The notes: generated by a model not told the origin, from the letters alone. Numbered from the stretch's first letter, positions 14,272-29,452 are shown. The stretch is DNA of 64,000 nucleotides from Protonemura montana (GCA_947568835.1 OX387603.1:7871943-7935942), one strand, 5' to 3'. Program-made: numbers and translations.

Positions 14272-17200
14272 GGCACATGCAGTAAAAAAAAGTAAAAACT
14301 CAACTGCGGACTCCACAGGGTGGACCTTTTTCTAGTAGTCTAATTGAGTAAATTAACTTTGCTTGCTATACGCTCACAAAATTATTGTTTGGGATTTTCT
14401 TCCGTGTACATTCCTGAGATTTCTCGAACATTTCATCGCTGTACCAGCGAATTAAAGAACACATCGTGAAAAAAGTGAACTACAAAAACGGTGCTGGAAA
14501 AAGAAAGTACGCACCCAACCAATAATGAAACTGTAGCCCCAAATAATTCTGCAATCCCTTCTATTAACATTACAGTGAAACCCATATCAAGCCCCAAGAA
14601 TACAAAAAATCAGCCTCCTGTCCAGACTCCTGGTCCAATGCAATTGACTGACCCCTGATATGCATAATGATAGAGTTGAGTACACCTATCCATCACGGAT
14701 AACACGTTGTGGTCCCATTCAGAGACGCGGGGCGCATGTGGTTTGGCGCATATTTGCAATGAATGAGGTGTTGTCTGCCCTGAACCAAAGATTAAGAGGT
14801 ATGTGCCATTCTTCGACGCGATCGCGCCTGAGTCTCGAGTACAAAGTTGAGCGTCTCGTCGACTGTTTTGTATTTGCATGTCGCTCCTGGGGGGCACATA
14901 ACCACCTGAGAGCAGGACAACGAGTTTCAATAGCCTCTTTGCATTCTGCCTGATGTGCTGTACTTGATTCCATTGAACGGTGCGCTTTGCTCGGTGCAAA
15001 AAGGGTGTATGGAGAGCGAAGTTCGCGCGTGTGCACTCTGTGTGTGGACGAAGCTATGTGCAATTGCAGTTGGAAAGATTGCAGATGCAACATGGTATGC
15101 ATTACCAAATGATAGTTTTGTATCATTATCTTTATTTATTGTTATCTGAATACAATATCTTGACATTTACATTTATTTGAAACTTGATATATCTACCTTA
15201 TTTTCTCTTTATTTCGTTCTACAACCAGTACTTTAGAATCTGAAAGTTTGATAGTAGTGTTTTTAGACCAAAGTGCGTTTGTTATTATTTATTTTCGTGT
15301 CTTCGCTTACACCAATCTCAAAATTTACACGTTGTGTCGGTATTCTGCACTGCACTGCAGTGGTATTCTATTTCTGCACTGCGCGAAGCCTATTTGTGTG
15401 TATAGTATATATATCCATGTCATATAAGTGGTGCTAAACAGGCTGAAAATAATCTCAAACAAAACCAGTTCTTTTGATATGATTTCTATATAAAAGCAAT
15501 GTGCAAAACGTTTTCTAAGCGTGCAAAAAGGAGTGCAAAATTAGGATGTTGTCCTGAATAGGAAGTGTCTCGGATGACCGTCTGTATAAAGGACGTAGAA
15601 GAATGAAACGACTGCAGGAAGTTGCACTTTCCAATTTGTCAGTTCCAATTGCAGAACTGCATACACGCGTGCGACGCCATGACATGACCTAGGACGTTAC
15701 GCGCATGCTCAAGGCATCAGTAAACGATAAAAATTGTGCAACGCGCATTGCATTTTAGTTTTACCATCAGGGTTGGTCTACCCGCTGGCAACTGTTACGA
15801 ATCGCTTGACCACCGCATCTTTATGCTGATATCTGATTCAACGATATTTATACAGATTTTTTCTTATGTTCCTTATACACAGCACGAGATGCAGCTCTAA
15901 ATTTCCAAAGGTGAAAAGCTTTTGCAAGCAACCAGCCTCTTGTTAATGCAAATTTCCTGCTTGCAATAACTTTGAAAATATAACTTGATCCCTCATTTGG
16001 GACTGAATGCACTACGTCTCATAATTCCCCCGCGAGCAGACCCTAAACAAACAGCATTCACCTATTTAGAAAATATAATTTATAGTGGCAAATTGGGTGC
16101 ACTACATCACGCGTTCAATAATTTTCTCATACGCGTTTTCGTACAGGAGCAAAGCATAAACTCGCCCCCCTTGCAAAGAGCAAGCGTCCATGGTTACGAA
16201 AAGAGTTATATCCCTCCGGTTCCACATACTGCATACATTGAGCTAGCAAATCAAGAAGTAACAAGACGTCCTATCTTCATCCCCTTCTTTTTAACCCATT
16301 GTGTTTATCAACTATCATACATATGACCACCACCGTTCGTTGTCGCAAGTTTTATGGCGTGTCCAGCTCCATACAGCTTATAAATACGTAATGGTGTCCA
16401 CGTAGTTATGGTTTATGGTTATTAAAACGTGTATATGGCATCTTATGCACCTTTTCCTTGCTTTGACCCCTCTCTATGCCTTTTCATTAAGAGTCGTTAA
16501 AGTCGTTAGCCTACATAATACCCTCATATTCTGTATTGTCAAGTGATATATGCGACCAGACTGGTGTTTTGCGACTTTGTAATTGTGTCTTTCTGTGGCT
16601 TGCTCTGAGACTTTCAATGCAGTAGCCCACCCTCAACCTGTACCGAGTATGCAGTCTTTTTGGACCTCTAAAGCAAGGGGTGCGAGAAGTACCTTTGATT
16701 ATCTGGGACTTGCCATTATCTGTTGAGATTTTATTACACCACTTTATGTCAGTTGCTGTGTCGTAAACGGTAATGAAAAGCTAATTTGCTGTACTTTTGG
16801 GGTGACTTGTCTATGTTGTCACACTGATAACGTATTTCATTTACATGTCTTGCCTGCCCTTTGAGCTTGACTCAGATATTTCGAGTTTCTTGTCAGCCTT
16901 TTAAGCCCGCCAATTTTCTTTGAGAAGTAGCGACATTTTTAGCGCAAAATCTATCCATTATCCTCTCAAATGCTACCATGTAACTGAAAGACTGCTTTCC
17001 GAAAATGTCAAACGTGTTCCGAAAACTTTTTTTTCTCGCGTTGCAAGTTTTCTTTTTTTGGACCCTCTCTCTGCATACCCGTTCAGCGGGCCGATCCTAA
17101 ATCTTGACCGATTCTTACTCGGGCCGTTTGGCGTTTAGCATTTCTCATACTTATCCCGGTTTCTTAAAGCATTGTCCAATAGCTCCCCAAACATAAAGCT

Positions 17201-17981
17201 CGCTGCCTGCCAACGGTCAATGTTTATTTAGGCAACTTTTTAAAATGCGCGTAAGTAATGAAAAAAATATGCCTCTATTGTATTGCCTCTATGTATAAAT
17301 ATGCCTTTATTGGTTATGACCAGAAGGTGATTTATTATTCCTTTATTGAAAGACAATTATTTGCTTGAAAGAGCGATTTCTACGCTGCTGATTTCCTGAA
17401 AGACTCGTGCGCCGAATTTCGAAGCTAGTAAAAAAAAGGAATTTGAATTTTCCCCTCGATGTCCATTTTATTGTCTCTTTTAGTCTATTATTTCATTGTT
17501 TCGTTTTAACATGGGCAGGAACGAATTTTCTATGACACTGCAAAAATGAATAAACAACTTGAAAATCATAGCAGCTGAGGGAGATGATTATTGTCCAAAA
17601 TTTCAACACATACGTAACGATTAATGATCTCGCAATGATTCGTAAAAAATATTCGTACCAAAATGTGGTGTATTTACAAAGGTATTCAACTAACCAAGAA
17701 ATCCACTTCAACCCATCGACAACAAAACTTATATGACTCAATCAGAATCCATCTAAAGTCATTACCAAAATGTGAATTCGAAATTTTATCAGCAGCCACG
17801 TTTCCCCATTGTAACCCTCCACGCCTTTTTTCACACATTACATTCATCCATATCTCCACCTTCTTTGCACCCTAGTCTAACAGTATCCTCCATTTCACTC
17901 TTCTCAAAGGTATCCTTCCCCAACGCACCGTAGCCTCCCTCTTTGTCGCACGTACAGAGCCCGGTGCTTTGACTCTGTCTG

Positions 17982-17993
17982 CCCCACGTGGGG
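17982..17993. promoter_or_regulatory. CCCCACGTGGGG palindrome
   Basis: A perfect 12-bp palindrome with an E-box core lies in a GC-rich island. A TCAGTT initiator-like motif (18061-18066) lies 70 bp downstream. A remote promoter is possible but unproven. Confidence 0.3.
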
Positions 17994-19100
17994 AAGGTGA
18001 AGGCTGTCGGCCAGGTAGAGGTCTCTGCGGAGGGCCAAGGTAGCACGGGCGACGAGGACTTCAGTTAGCGTTGGATCGTCGCTACGTGCACGTCCGTTGC
18101 AACGCACAGGTAGCCAATGTTCGAGTGCGTACAGAGAGACAGAACTGACCGTGCAAGTGTCTTAAGTGCGAGTGAGCTGTGTGAAATGTGAGATACTGAC
18201 TCGGTTGCTTTCTGGATTAATAGCCTCAGGTAATTAAATGCGTTTGTTTTATTTATTTTGTTATTTTGATTGTTTTCAGCCATTTGTGTGTGTTGTTGTT
18301 GAGGTTTGGACAGTATATTCGTTGCCCGCTGGAATTTTTTAATCAGCAAGCTCACTCCATCTCAGAATCTAAAAACGTACCACAATATTTGAAGGCAACT
18401 ATTACTTAATGTGTAGGTGAAATTGAAAAATATGAACTTCTAAGTTATTTTAGAAATAGCCGATGCAATGGAATCTGAAGACAGAATCAATCGACATGGC
18501 AATGCTTTGTGAATCGAAGGAATTTAAAGAATCTAAATAAATTTGAAATTTGTTTCGCTGCGTGGCGGCAAAACTAGTTGTGCTGTCAGTTACCATGACA
18601 ACACGTAACGTCCGCAGCTTCTCGCCCGGTCCAAACAGATTCAAATAAAACGTAGGTGTGTCTTGGGCAGAGTTTCAAGGCTACCTACTGCCATTTACAC
18701 GGCCGTTTCGCTCCAGACGAACGCGCGCAATTAAACTCAAACTCACCGTGTGCTCTGTCGTATTGTCTTTTTTTTGCTACCTAAAATAGTTTAGGCTCGA
18801 TTTGTCCATCGATTTAGTTTCTGATACGACATTCCATGCGTTTTATTCGTTTGAATCGAGTGACTAGACGAGATTCCTTGCCCAAAAACTGGTCCCAACC
18901 GTTTACCAATCAAGTCGGTCCATGGTCAAAAACTTCGACAAAACAATTTTCAATTAAAACTTTATAAACTAAATCATAAACATTTTCAATGCATTTGTAA
19001 TTAAATTGAATAAACAAGTAGATACGTATGTAGGTACGCGGCATGCATTGAGGTATGGTGAGTGACCCTCCAGGCCCCGACAACCCTTCACTGAAATTAG

Positions 19101-22100
19101 CTGACCCCTTGCCTTGGCGGGTCCACGCCTCTGTTGACCGCATGGGTGGTCTGCATGCTAGATTTGATCCGCACACCCATAAACAACAGTTGATAAAGAA
19201 GTTTTTACCTACAAGACCCAGTGTACAAACAATGCCAATAATAACATAGAAGAAATGTGAAGGGGGAAGGGTTACGGGTGACCGAAATATCTTGACCTAC
19301 CTAATAGCTTCATTATGCTTGCAAACACTGCATTTTTATCGCAGTGCTTGAAGTTTTATGAAGGTTAGCTGTCTGCTTTGCCCTTATATTTTATTGTTCG
19401 GATGGGTAAAATTCTACAGGTATTGAATGAGCGCGACGAGCTTATTAACCTTTTATAAAATATAGTTTAAAAGCATTGTTATATTTTGTTTAAAATTTAA
19501 AAGTTGCTGGCTTAAAACAAAACGTCGCCGCCTCAATATTTTGGTCGGCGAATTTGGTAAGTCATGTAAATTTCACGTTGGAAGTTGAGGCACACACACA
19601 CAAAAAAAATGTAACTACTGGCAGATTGTATCTACCAACAGCCATCACCTGGCCTAGTTTAGTCCATGTGATACAAACCCCTTCACAATATTATTTACAA
19701 TTTCTTATTTCGTTAACATTATTTATAAAGTAGCGGTCCTCCATAGATATGACTGTCTTATTCAGTACACATCACTAGCACCCCCTATCACAGGAAGTGT
19801 TGGTCTTATCGTTATCTGCCTCCGATCCCCCCTCTCGCCCCCTTAAAACCCACCGGGTTACCCACATAAACCAAATATTATAATTATTTGCACAAAACTC
19901 CGATGCAATCTGCGGCTCAGGCGCGTGCTCAACAGAACGCACGCTGCGACACAATGCTCAGAGTGTTTAATTCGCAACAATTGTCAATGTTTAATGGCTC
20001 CCGGGTCCTGATAGGTCCTCGAGATAGAGATTTAATAGCTGCCTATTTTATGTGACTGACACAAGGGTCGCTTTTGTGGAAGGGCTGCATCGAGCTGCTG
20101 ATTTCGGCTGCTGCTTCCGAGATTGCCCGGAGGTAGCCGAATGCACTTTTACGATGCAATTAATCGCAGCCACAATGCATGCGCACACCGACCACATTCT
20201 TTAGTGTGTTTTGATGTCAATGAACAATGTTATCGTGAATAGTAATACATATGTAATACTGTTTTGTTTGGGGGGGATTTATGATGCATTGTTCGCAGCT
20301 TGGGATGGGTTTTATCACTCCAAACACACGGATGTAAATGTAATATCGATTTAATTATTTAAAGTGAATTATGTTTTCAAAATTTAGCCGCAGATTCAAG
20401 GTTAATCGAGCGAGATAAGTTTTAAATAAGATAACAAAGCTAGCTCTGTGATATGCGACTGACATAACCTATATATAAAGTTGACAAATGTTAAATTCAC
20501 AAACTGACATTTGATCACAGAGAATGCGTTTCAAAACACCCGTGTCAAATGACTACCCTTATGTTGAATACATTAGGAACCAATTGTTAAAAAATGTCGA
20601 TGATAATTTATCGTCGGGTATACGAAAATTTGGTAAAGCAAGTAACCGAATTGTGTAAATATTCTGTTCCTAACGTGCGGCATGTGGTCGAAACGGTGAC
20701 AATAAATCGTTACGGGCCCATGGTGTTATGAAGGCGATCACGGTTGATTGGCTCGCCCCCGTGTTGTGGTCGAGGGGTGGGGGTGGCAACCGATTAGAGG
20801 CATTGTGGTTATAGGGACAAGCACGTGAATTAAGAGCACACGAAAACATGCAGATAGATCCGGTGAGGGAAAATGGTAGAAATAGTGGGCAATGTGCGGT
20901 GTTTTTGGCAAAGAATACTGAATTTGTGCAGTATACGGATACCATGTGGAATTAGAGTTTGGGGGAAAATTAAGGAGGATAAATAATTGGGGATGTGTAA
21001 AATATGCACTATTTTTTTTGGGCCTGGTAAGTTCGTGAATTTTAAATGAATACGTTGTTTTGCAAAACTTGGCACAGGAATTCATATTTTGTTCAGGGCT
21101 TCATGAGCCTTTGCAGTAGCTCTGAGTGCCATGGGGTTGTTTTAGAAGAGCGAAACCTTCGCGCCAGCACGGAAATTTTTATAATATGTTCATATGTCAT
21201 CGTTTTTTAAGACGAGCTGGGAGTGTCTTGATAATAAAACGTAAATACAATGTCCAGGCGTTTTGTTCTCCCGCTGTCTGCCATACTGATCCAACGACTT
21301 TCTCAGGCGTAGGAGGAATTTGTTCTGATAACGCGGTCTGCGAAGACAATCATGTGAGTCGTGTTGTGATTGCAACACTCGATAAGAAATTCCTTCACGA
21401 TCTCTGGTCAGGATGCAGTTTCCTTTTGTGAAAAAAAATGAAAAAAATGGCACGTTTTAAAACGTTGGATACGGATTCGCTATATGCAAATTTGCAAGCT
21501 TTTATGTATTGAAAAATGAATGACGGTTTCTTGAAATTCAATCTCCTTGAAAACAAGACTGCTCTTTAGAAAATAAAGATATTTTTCAAAGAAAAATGTC
21601 TCCTGCTCCATACTTCGTTGGACAGATTTCATCTCTGCAGACCTAAACTGTAACCAATACACAAAAGTCATGTAAATGGGGTGGTTTGTTGCCGTGGCAA
21701 AGACAATGCGCCAGGAACTGGTTGGTATATCCTTGGCTGGTTCCTCGAGACGCGAAACTGCACACAATTTCCATTTTATACCCGGAGTCTTCAAGTTCTT
21801 TTGATTTCTTATCTGCGATGCGTTTGCCGCTGCCCTCTCCATGCACCTGGCCCCGAAAACTCGCCCCACCATTCTGCTCTAGATTATTCTCTGAATGGTC
21901 TTAGTTTAAAATAAGAATAATGAAATAACGACTGCATTGGACTGCGAGAAGGGATGGATGATTTGGTGCAAAAAGAGAGAAGACGGAGGGGCAAGGAGCT
22001 CGGCTAGAGAAGAATGGGAAAGAAGGGATTCGGAACTGGTCCGGAAGAGCGGAACTAGATCAAGAATTCAACTTGGGGAAGGCAGAGAGGCAAGCATTGT

Positions 22101-25100
22101 CTGAAAGGAAATAAAAACTACTAGGGACGGCCTTTCCTTTTCCTTTTGTTGGTCTACGCAAGGAAAATGCATGCGACCTTTCGGTTTGGGTTCAGTTTGT
22201 CAGAAAGGTAGAAATCTCGTGCTGCACCGTGATCGCCTTGCCTGCACTCGCTGGGAACGTTTATGTTACATATTCGCATGGGCATCGGGAGTGAATTGCA
22301 TTGTATTGCTCAGGTGGTTCCCAGGTGAACCGATAGGTTTTTCATCAGATACCGGCGCATTATGTAAATACTTGTTTTCCAATATGTGACCTGGAAATTG
22401 ATTTCACATGTTTATCGTTTGAACTCCACGGACATGAAAGCGCGGAAGGAATTTTTTTACTGGCTTCAAATGATGTTCGTGCCCACAAATATTCATGTCT
22501 AATAGAGGGAGGTTGTGGTTCTGGCAGTCAAGATTTTAGCAGGGGACGTTTTTTCCGATCTTGAGGTAGTAAACGATGAAATACCAACTTAAATTCGGCA
22601 CCTCCATCACAGACCCCAGCTTTCACGTCATTCTAAAATTTTCCCATCGGCTTAAGGCCTTTTTCCATCAATGCGTAGCAACTTCTGTCGTTTTCTAGAT
22701 TTTAATAGAACTCGATCAATCCTTTCAAACTAAATTATCCTCAACCCAACCCCAAATCAACATTGAATCGTCAAATCACAGCCTCTTATCTCAGATCTCT
22801 ACCTGTTTTATGCATTTTATAATCACATTATACAAGTACTAAAGTAGGCAACTATAAGTACCGACTGCTCTGTACCTGTTTTCATTTAAACACTGCAACA
22901 ATAGGGACGGTCTTAGTACCTCAGCAATAACCGTCAGTATGTGCCCGTCTATATTACACTGCACACTCACACACACACTTGCACCTAGCCACCCCGAGGG
23001 AATAAAACAACTATAACTGTCTACCCTTTACTCATGCGTACATACATTACAATTACCCTGCGCTAGAGCTAGAAGAGGTGCGCCCTAAGGGTGGCTAACC
23101 CTTTCTATATCACGCGTTAAACAAACTAACTTTTAAACAGTGAGCAACTATTTTTTTGCTAATGTGGGTAATCGTCCGGCAGTTTTGGCCGCACCGTCCA
23201 TTAGCTAACACCTTAATATTTTATAGATTTATCAAAGAGGGATGTTCGTTAGGCGAGGCCGTAAGGACATGCACGTAACCATTTCAAATCTATGGGTATA
23301 CATGAGTATAAATTGTCACACATGACCACACAGATTACGTTTAGAAAATGAAGAAGCGACTTCTAAAAAGGTCTAAAGCAAAGCGGATGACCCAGGAAAG
23401 TAGACATTTGACGGCATTAAAAGAATGAGTATGGGAAGTTTCAAATAAGACTGTTGCTTTATTGGTTGAAACTAATGGCCGGTCGTCGTTATCTTGGTCA
23501 AGTATGTTTTTCCCGCGTCCGAGCATTCAATGAAGTACTCGTATATATCGGCGTTGTTGCCATAAAAGTGAATCGGAATCGTCGTGTCCGACTGAGACTA
23601 AGACGGCAGATAGGTGTCGTACAACGATCCTTGGATCTCGAGGGGATGATTCCCCTTCTCATCTAAAGCGCCTCGGTGAATAGCCAGCATGGCGACGTAA
23701 CAATGAAATCTTCCTTGCGGGCAAAATCCCAGCGCGCTGGTCGTAGTAGAACAGAACGTAGGGTAGGTTAGGCGGTAAAATGGATCGACATTTTTGAGCC
23801 TGGGGACATTTTATGCAACGCCGAAGAGTGTTCGTATACGATATTGGATTTATGGATATACCCGATGGTAGTAGCTCTGAGAAACACAATGGTTATTCTA
23901 GGAAAGAACTATCGTGTGCCGTGCCGTGATAAGACATTCTTTGTGTCTACTGGCTTTTGAAGTTCATTTGATCGATCAGATGTACAAAGGTATGAATAGG
24001 GCAACATAATGCTATCGATTGGGGCCTGTAATATATTGATGCTATTGATTGCAACTCTTTCAACCCTTTCACGAAAGATAAAGACATCATATTGGCAATC
24101 GAAGGATACGTTTTCCTGAGTTGGTAGAAAGCTTTGTCTTCGATACACTTAACTACGTGGGGTTCCTTAAATATTTTTCTCAGCAAGGGAAATTTAAACT
24201 GCTGTGATATTCGACATGGATTTTCGACTAATAGAAAATGAATTATGTTTTGATTCTCGACGAACAAATAAAATGTTTTAGAATAGTAAGGTAAGTCTTT
24301 GCTTATTGTTGTTAAATCTCTTTTGTCCGCAAGAGGATTTGACCGACAATTAGCAGATGGAATAATTGCTCTCATAGACTCCATGATACGGTACGATTAG
24401 TAAAAGGGAGTAACATTATCATCATCTGTTGTACTCGACGATACAGAAGAAGGGGTGAGCACACAGAATATTTCATTTAATTCTTCGGCGCAAATTATGC
24501 GTAAAGTCTAAAACCAACAATCCATTTCATGGCTACATTTTTAAATATTATTTAATCAGCTGAACGATTGTTCAACGTCAAGCCCCTACTTGATAATAAT
24601 AATAATAATACAAGTTCACCCCTTTCATGCCTTCGGGGTAAAGATCATTATTTTCTGTGTGTATACAGTGCGGACATGAGCGAGTACTCCTGTGTAATAC
24701 GCTTATGCGTAACAATAGCTCTCTGTGTCCGATCAACAATGTGATATTGTGCAAAGCCTATTCTGTAGTGTTTACCGATCAAATTCAGGGGGAAAAGAAT
24801 AGGGAAAAATTCGTCATACTGCACACCACGCTAAACGCGAATATAGGCATATAAAAAAAAAACGAACACAAATTGCTATCTGATCGTTGTATACAATTAA
24901 CAATTAACTGACTTTGTGAGGTGATTAAGCGAGTTATTCATGCACGCAGATTCAGCGATGCATTGCAAAGGGCAGACAACCGAAGTTGCACCCCCGCGTT
25001 CAGCAACTCGATAGCGGTATTAAGTATGCTAATTCACAGGTGCGATCGGAAGCGACGGCCAGACCGACTCCCGTCTGCCCAGGTGCGACGCTGGAAACGG

Positions 25101-28100
25101 GCGAGATTACGGAAAATAAGCGATAAAGCGGACGAGACTCGCGTATGGGAAACAACGTTTTCATATTCAAACCGGGAGAGTCGCTCTCCAGCACCGCTGA
25201 AACTGTGTCGCCTCACCTGTGGATATCTAATGCATTATTTATAAGCGACTGTTTTTGGTCGTTACCTTACTTGTTAATTCTTTTATTAGTTGCCTACTTA
25301 GAATTGGTCCAAATTATTTTCACCCCTTCGTGCCAATGGTGTGTCCCATGGGTCGGATTTGGTTCGCGCACCAGCCTGCCGGCCGAAGTGGTAATGTAAG
25401 CAGCCAATTATATATGGGCTCGGTATAGGCAATTAAAAGACGATTTGCTTGCTCGGATTTAATCCCATTAGACATCTCTTCTGTTGTTGAGGTGGCACTT
25501 TTTCCCCGTTGCATTTTCCGCTGTTCCGAATACGGGTTCTGCAGTTTGCACGGGCCAAGCGTATTCAATGCACTCCTCGTTACATTTATGAATGCAAATC
25601 CCATATAAACTTGCAATGGGGATTTTTAATCAAAGAAAAACGCACCGTGCTGTGTACTCTTTAGACCAATCCAGTGATTGCTAATTGAGAATGTATCAGA
25701 TTGGATATTCCGCTGAACACGTCGCGTTCACGTGAGAAACAAATATTTGGACAATTCTCGGAAACTCAGCGACAGGTTTGTGCGTTCAGCTGCCACCGCG
25801 CGCCGTGAGTGTATTGCGAACCGAATAATAATTAGAGGAATTTAACCTGCGTATTCCGTCCCAAAAATTTAATTACGGCGATGCGATCAGATAAGATATG
25901 CGGTGCGCCTCCTTGAAAACTCTTCTTTGGACACGAGAAAACATATGCCGATCTTTTTGATACTATGCTAACATTATACAAGCCCCTTGAGGTATGGCGT
26001 ATTTGAACAAGACTGCCACCGTAGAGAAAGAAATGGGGTTCCTTTTCTCTAAGCTGCCACCTATAAAACGTCACATTGTTAATACTACTCGATTTCATAT
26101 TCACTACATAACTTTTGATACGAAATCATTTCATTCTGCATCTAGAAAATTCATTTGATACCGCAAAAAACAACCACTGCATCTGTTTTGATGAAATCCA
26201 AAGCATCAATACCTGCAATGTTGACACAGGCGCAAGCATATTAAGTATTATTTATGGCCCATTATGCATAATATCTGTAACACCGAAGGTAACACGTCCA
26301 ATCGAGCGATAAAAGCCATGAAACACGCGATGCACGATGCCTGCGCTCTCCACTATATAAATCGCCGAACCAGCATTTCGGTTTTACCAAAAGTGAGAAG
26401 GAGCCTCCACTTCCTGGCTACCTTCATTAGTTCCGACATTCGTATATCATCATCCCCAAATACTATATAGGACGTGCATGGTTACAGGTGCATAAATAAC
26501 GTGCCGGCTTGGAAACAGGTGGAAATCGACTGATTATTTTCTACTACCTGTCTCTATAGGTACATTGGAGTGTGCGTTCAACTTCCAGCGCTGTAATAAT
26601 AAGAGCTTAGAATCGTGAATCTAGTTAAGGAAACGTACGTCATTAATGGCTTGATGGGGCGAGGGAGGTTTCCCTGGTGCACTGTCAGTCGGTGGCACCT
26701 GCGTTTCAGCGTATGAAGGAATTGGTTATATGGTACATTGTTTGTTGTTTCCTAGTGGAACGTTACTGGTACCGGCTATTGGAAAGGTAGCATGCCGAGA
26801 CAATATGCTAGCTTCGTTTAATATCTTATGTGTGTTGGTGAACTCGCGTATTGTGCTGTTTGGGATTGATAGTTATTTTTTCAAATTTGAACATTGTTCA
26901 CAACACCTTGAACGTTAAATTGTACGTTCAGCTAACTGTTAGGCCGGAAACACATACAATATATTGTAATTTTAATGCAAAACTAGTGTTTTATTCGTGG
27001 TATAATTGTCCGCGTCAAATTTATTAACTGTGAAATGATTTTTTTCAAAAATAATCATAACGATATTTCCCACGGCTTGGTAAAAACGTCGTCCAACATC
27101 TTTAATGGTCCGTGGTTTTCATGACGTTCTTTCTCTGGGTTTTGTCAACGGGTTAATAACTCAGCGACAGCTTGTGGATTTGTCTTGTGACCACCTCGAG
27201 AGGTCGAGCACAATGCTGAGGATATCCGGTATTTCAGCACCTACCGGAGCACCTAGAGCGTCACATCGCGCCGCAGGATTGCTCTTTATAATCCCCCGGA
27301 TATCACGATATTTCGAGATAATAACCGAGCTGAGATGATTTGGAGCGCCCTGAGCTTTAATTGGTCTCATATATGAGTGTATTCGAGTTATAGCACCCTT
27401 GCAGGTTATAATTATACTTGGATACGTATAATTAAACCCGAAGACAAGTGCAATTAGAATCGGGGCCAAGTTCAGGCTTTGGAATAAAAGGCCAATTAAA
27501 AATTTATAGCAGTAATCGTCATGCGAGACGATCTAGCTTTGTATGATTTCGTGTAAGCAATTATTTTTGCTGACTTTTGCTATTTTTAAATATTTTTAAA
27601 TAAAAAAGGGTGTTTTGTATATGTTACAAATTACAACTCTAAAATTAGAATTTCATATTTTGATGGCCAAGATTCATTCAAAAGAGGATACTACAATGGA
27701 TTTAATCAGCAAAAATACTGGATCGATTGAGCATAGAGTCTTCTCGCAGTGTCCATATGTTGTCCATTTTTTTCACGCAGGTTCTCTAAAATTGTTATGT
27801 ATGATCATTCTTTAAATGCCCATCCGTCTTGTCAAGTCGAAAACAGTGGACTTATACGAGACTAATAAATAAGAAAGACGAATGATTATTTTAAAGAAGC
27901 TTATACAATTCAAATTTTGTCTGGAGATTATCGTTTGCATTAGCGCTCCGAAAACGCAGTTTAAATGTACATTTCAATGCTCGTACATGTTCCAATTTTT
28001 GAAACGGATGAATTAGGCAAGTCACCCCTAAACGTTAATGAGACAAGTTCACGCCATCGCCGAACTACGTCGAACGGTGCCCCACTCGAAATCGGAAAAC

Positions 28101-29444
28101 GTATTTCCATCCGAATCGATTCAACCTGGCGTAGTTACGTACGCATTACGCACCTGACGCTCAATTAAATGATACTCGAAATTTATAATGAGTTATCATG
28201 CTCACATTAAAACAAGTGTAATTCACAAAATTGTTGGCAAAGTTAAATTGTGTAACCTTTTGACATGATCACCCTTCCTTTACGGGAACAGCTGTGAAGC
28301 GTGCGCATTTGATGATTTAGGTGGAAATATTTCTGAAGAAAGTAACCTGCTGTTTAGAATTATAGTTGTTCGTCCCACCTGGGCCACATAAGGGCTTGTC
28401 AATCCATGGTCGAAGCATGGCAAGTGCTCAAGTCATTTTGTCGGTTTCTGAATGTTTTGTCTTCGTGTCTATACGCTCTCCGTTGAGATGCCCTATACCA
28501 ATCGATTAATTCATAATTACTCCACATTTTAATCGATGCCTGCAGCGAAAATTAGGTGCGGATATTTCAATTGTCTATGCATAAAAGAGAGGGAATGGAG
28601 GAATGATGTGTAAGCCAATTAGTTTTTGCCGATATTCATTGTTGTATTATTGTTTGGGGAATAGTTATTAACGGGCAAGTTCAGTGAGAGATACAGCGGG
28701 TTTTCTGTGTTTATGTTATGAGAGAACACGTTTGAATTTGCTCCAAATTTGAGCGACATTGCCACAAAGCTTGGGTTCAACAATATTGAACTAAGTTTTA
28801 AACTGAGAATATCTTGCTGGCCTGTTCTTCGACAGGCACTTTTCCTGTGTAAGAAATGGGCGAAAGACATTCTCAATTGTACCACAATGTTACGACAAAT
28901 GAAGCGATAAGCGACAGGAAATAGAGAAGCCTAATTCAGGTGCTCAAAAGTAACGAAATTTGTATCACAATCGAAGTTGGAAACATAAGTTACTCGTACC
29001 TCCATGTAAACTTACCATTACAAATGCATTAGTACTCTCGAAATAATAAATAAATCTTGGTAGAAAATGACTTCATTTAGCTAGCTATAAGCCGACTCAC
29101 CCGCATTTTCGTGTCATGATAATGGATTCAGGAAAACTATATTCATATTTTGACATTTCAAAAAATAAATGTCTTACTTATTCGTCCCGAATTCATGGAA
29201 ATGCAAGCGGAGTTCGTTAATTTTCCCCCCACATTCGCTTGCATCGCCCTTGCACACATGTCCATTTACACTTTTATCTCCATTTGACGATAACAAACCC
29301 AATGTTAATGACATAATTACATGTCTGCCACCAGCATTGCGATTTCCACACACTAATTACAAGCCCTTCACAAAACGCATGTCGCTACCAAATCGCGTGG
29401 TGAAATGACATCAATTCAATCTAATCTACCCCCGTAAGTCCACC
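19101..29444. other. Non-coding stretch, no gene recognised (part 3)
   Basis: No coding region can be supported. Islands with the look of conserved regulatory DNA lie at about 19900-20300 (repeated ACAAT cores), 24990-25230 (three CAGGTG boxes) and 27100-27440. A 145-codon minus-strand frame at 23947-24384 has no recognisable motif. A short AAT repeat lies near 24593-24609. Confidence 0.6.
25037..25219. promoter_or_regulatory. Cluster of three CAGGTG E-boxes
   Basis: CAGGTG occurs at 25037-25042 and 25080-25085, and its complement CACCTG at 25214-25219, in a GC-richer island. This E-box type is bound by Snail/ZEB-like and some bHLH factors. Function is inferred only. Confidence 0.3.
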
Positions 29445-29452
29445 TATATATA
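29445..29452 (+). promoter_or_regulatory. Possible TATA box ahead of exon 1
   Basis: TATATATA lies about 55 bp upstream of the exon 1 ATG, so transcription could start near 29475-29480. No arthropod TCAGT initiator is visible at that distance, and such AT runs are common in this window. This is only a hypothesis for the 5' end. Confidence 0.2.

Larger units (their letters stand above)
8701..19100. other. Non-coding stretch, no gene recognised (part 2)
   Basis: No coding region can be supported. GC-richer islands occur at about 10640-10880, 12310-12640, 13750-13920, 14640-15080 and 17930-18180. A 10-bp tandem repeat lies at 14218-14257 and a 12-bp palindrome with a CACGTG core at 17982-17993. 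The open frames that overlap on both strands around 14.6-15.2 kb carry no known domain. Confidence 0.6.

Noticed and set aside
23947-24384. Minus-strand 145-codon frame as a gene
   Set aside because: Composition follows the AT-rich background, and I recognise no motif or splice partners.
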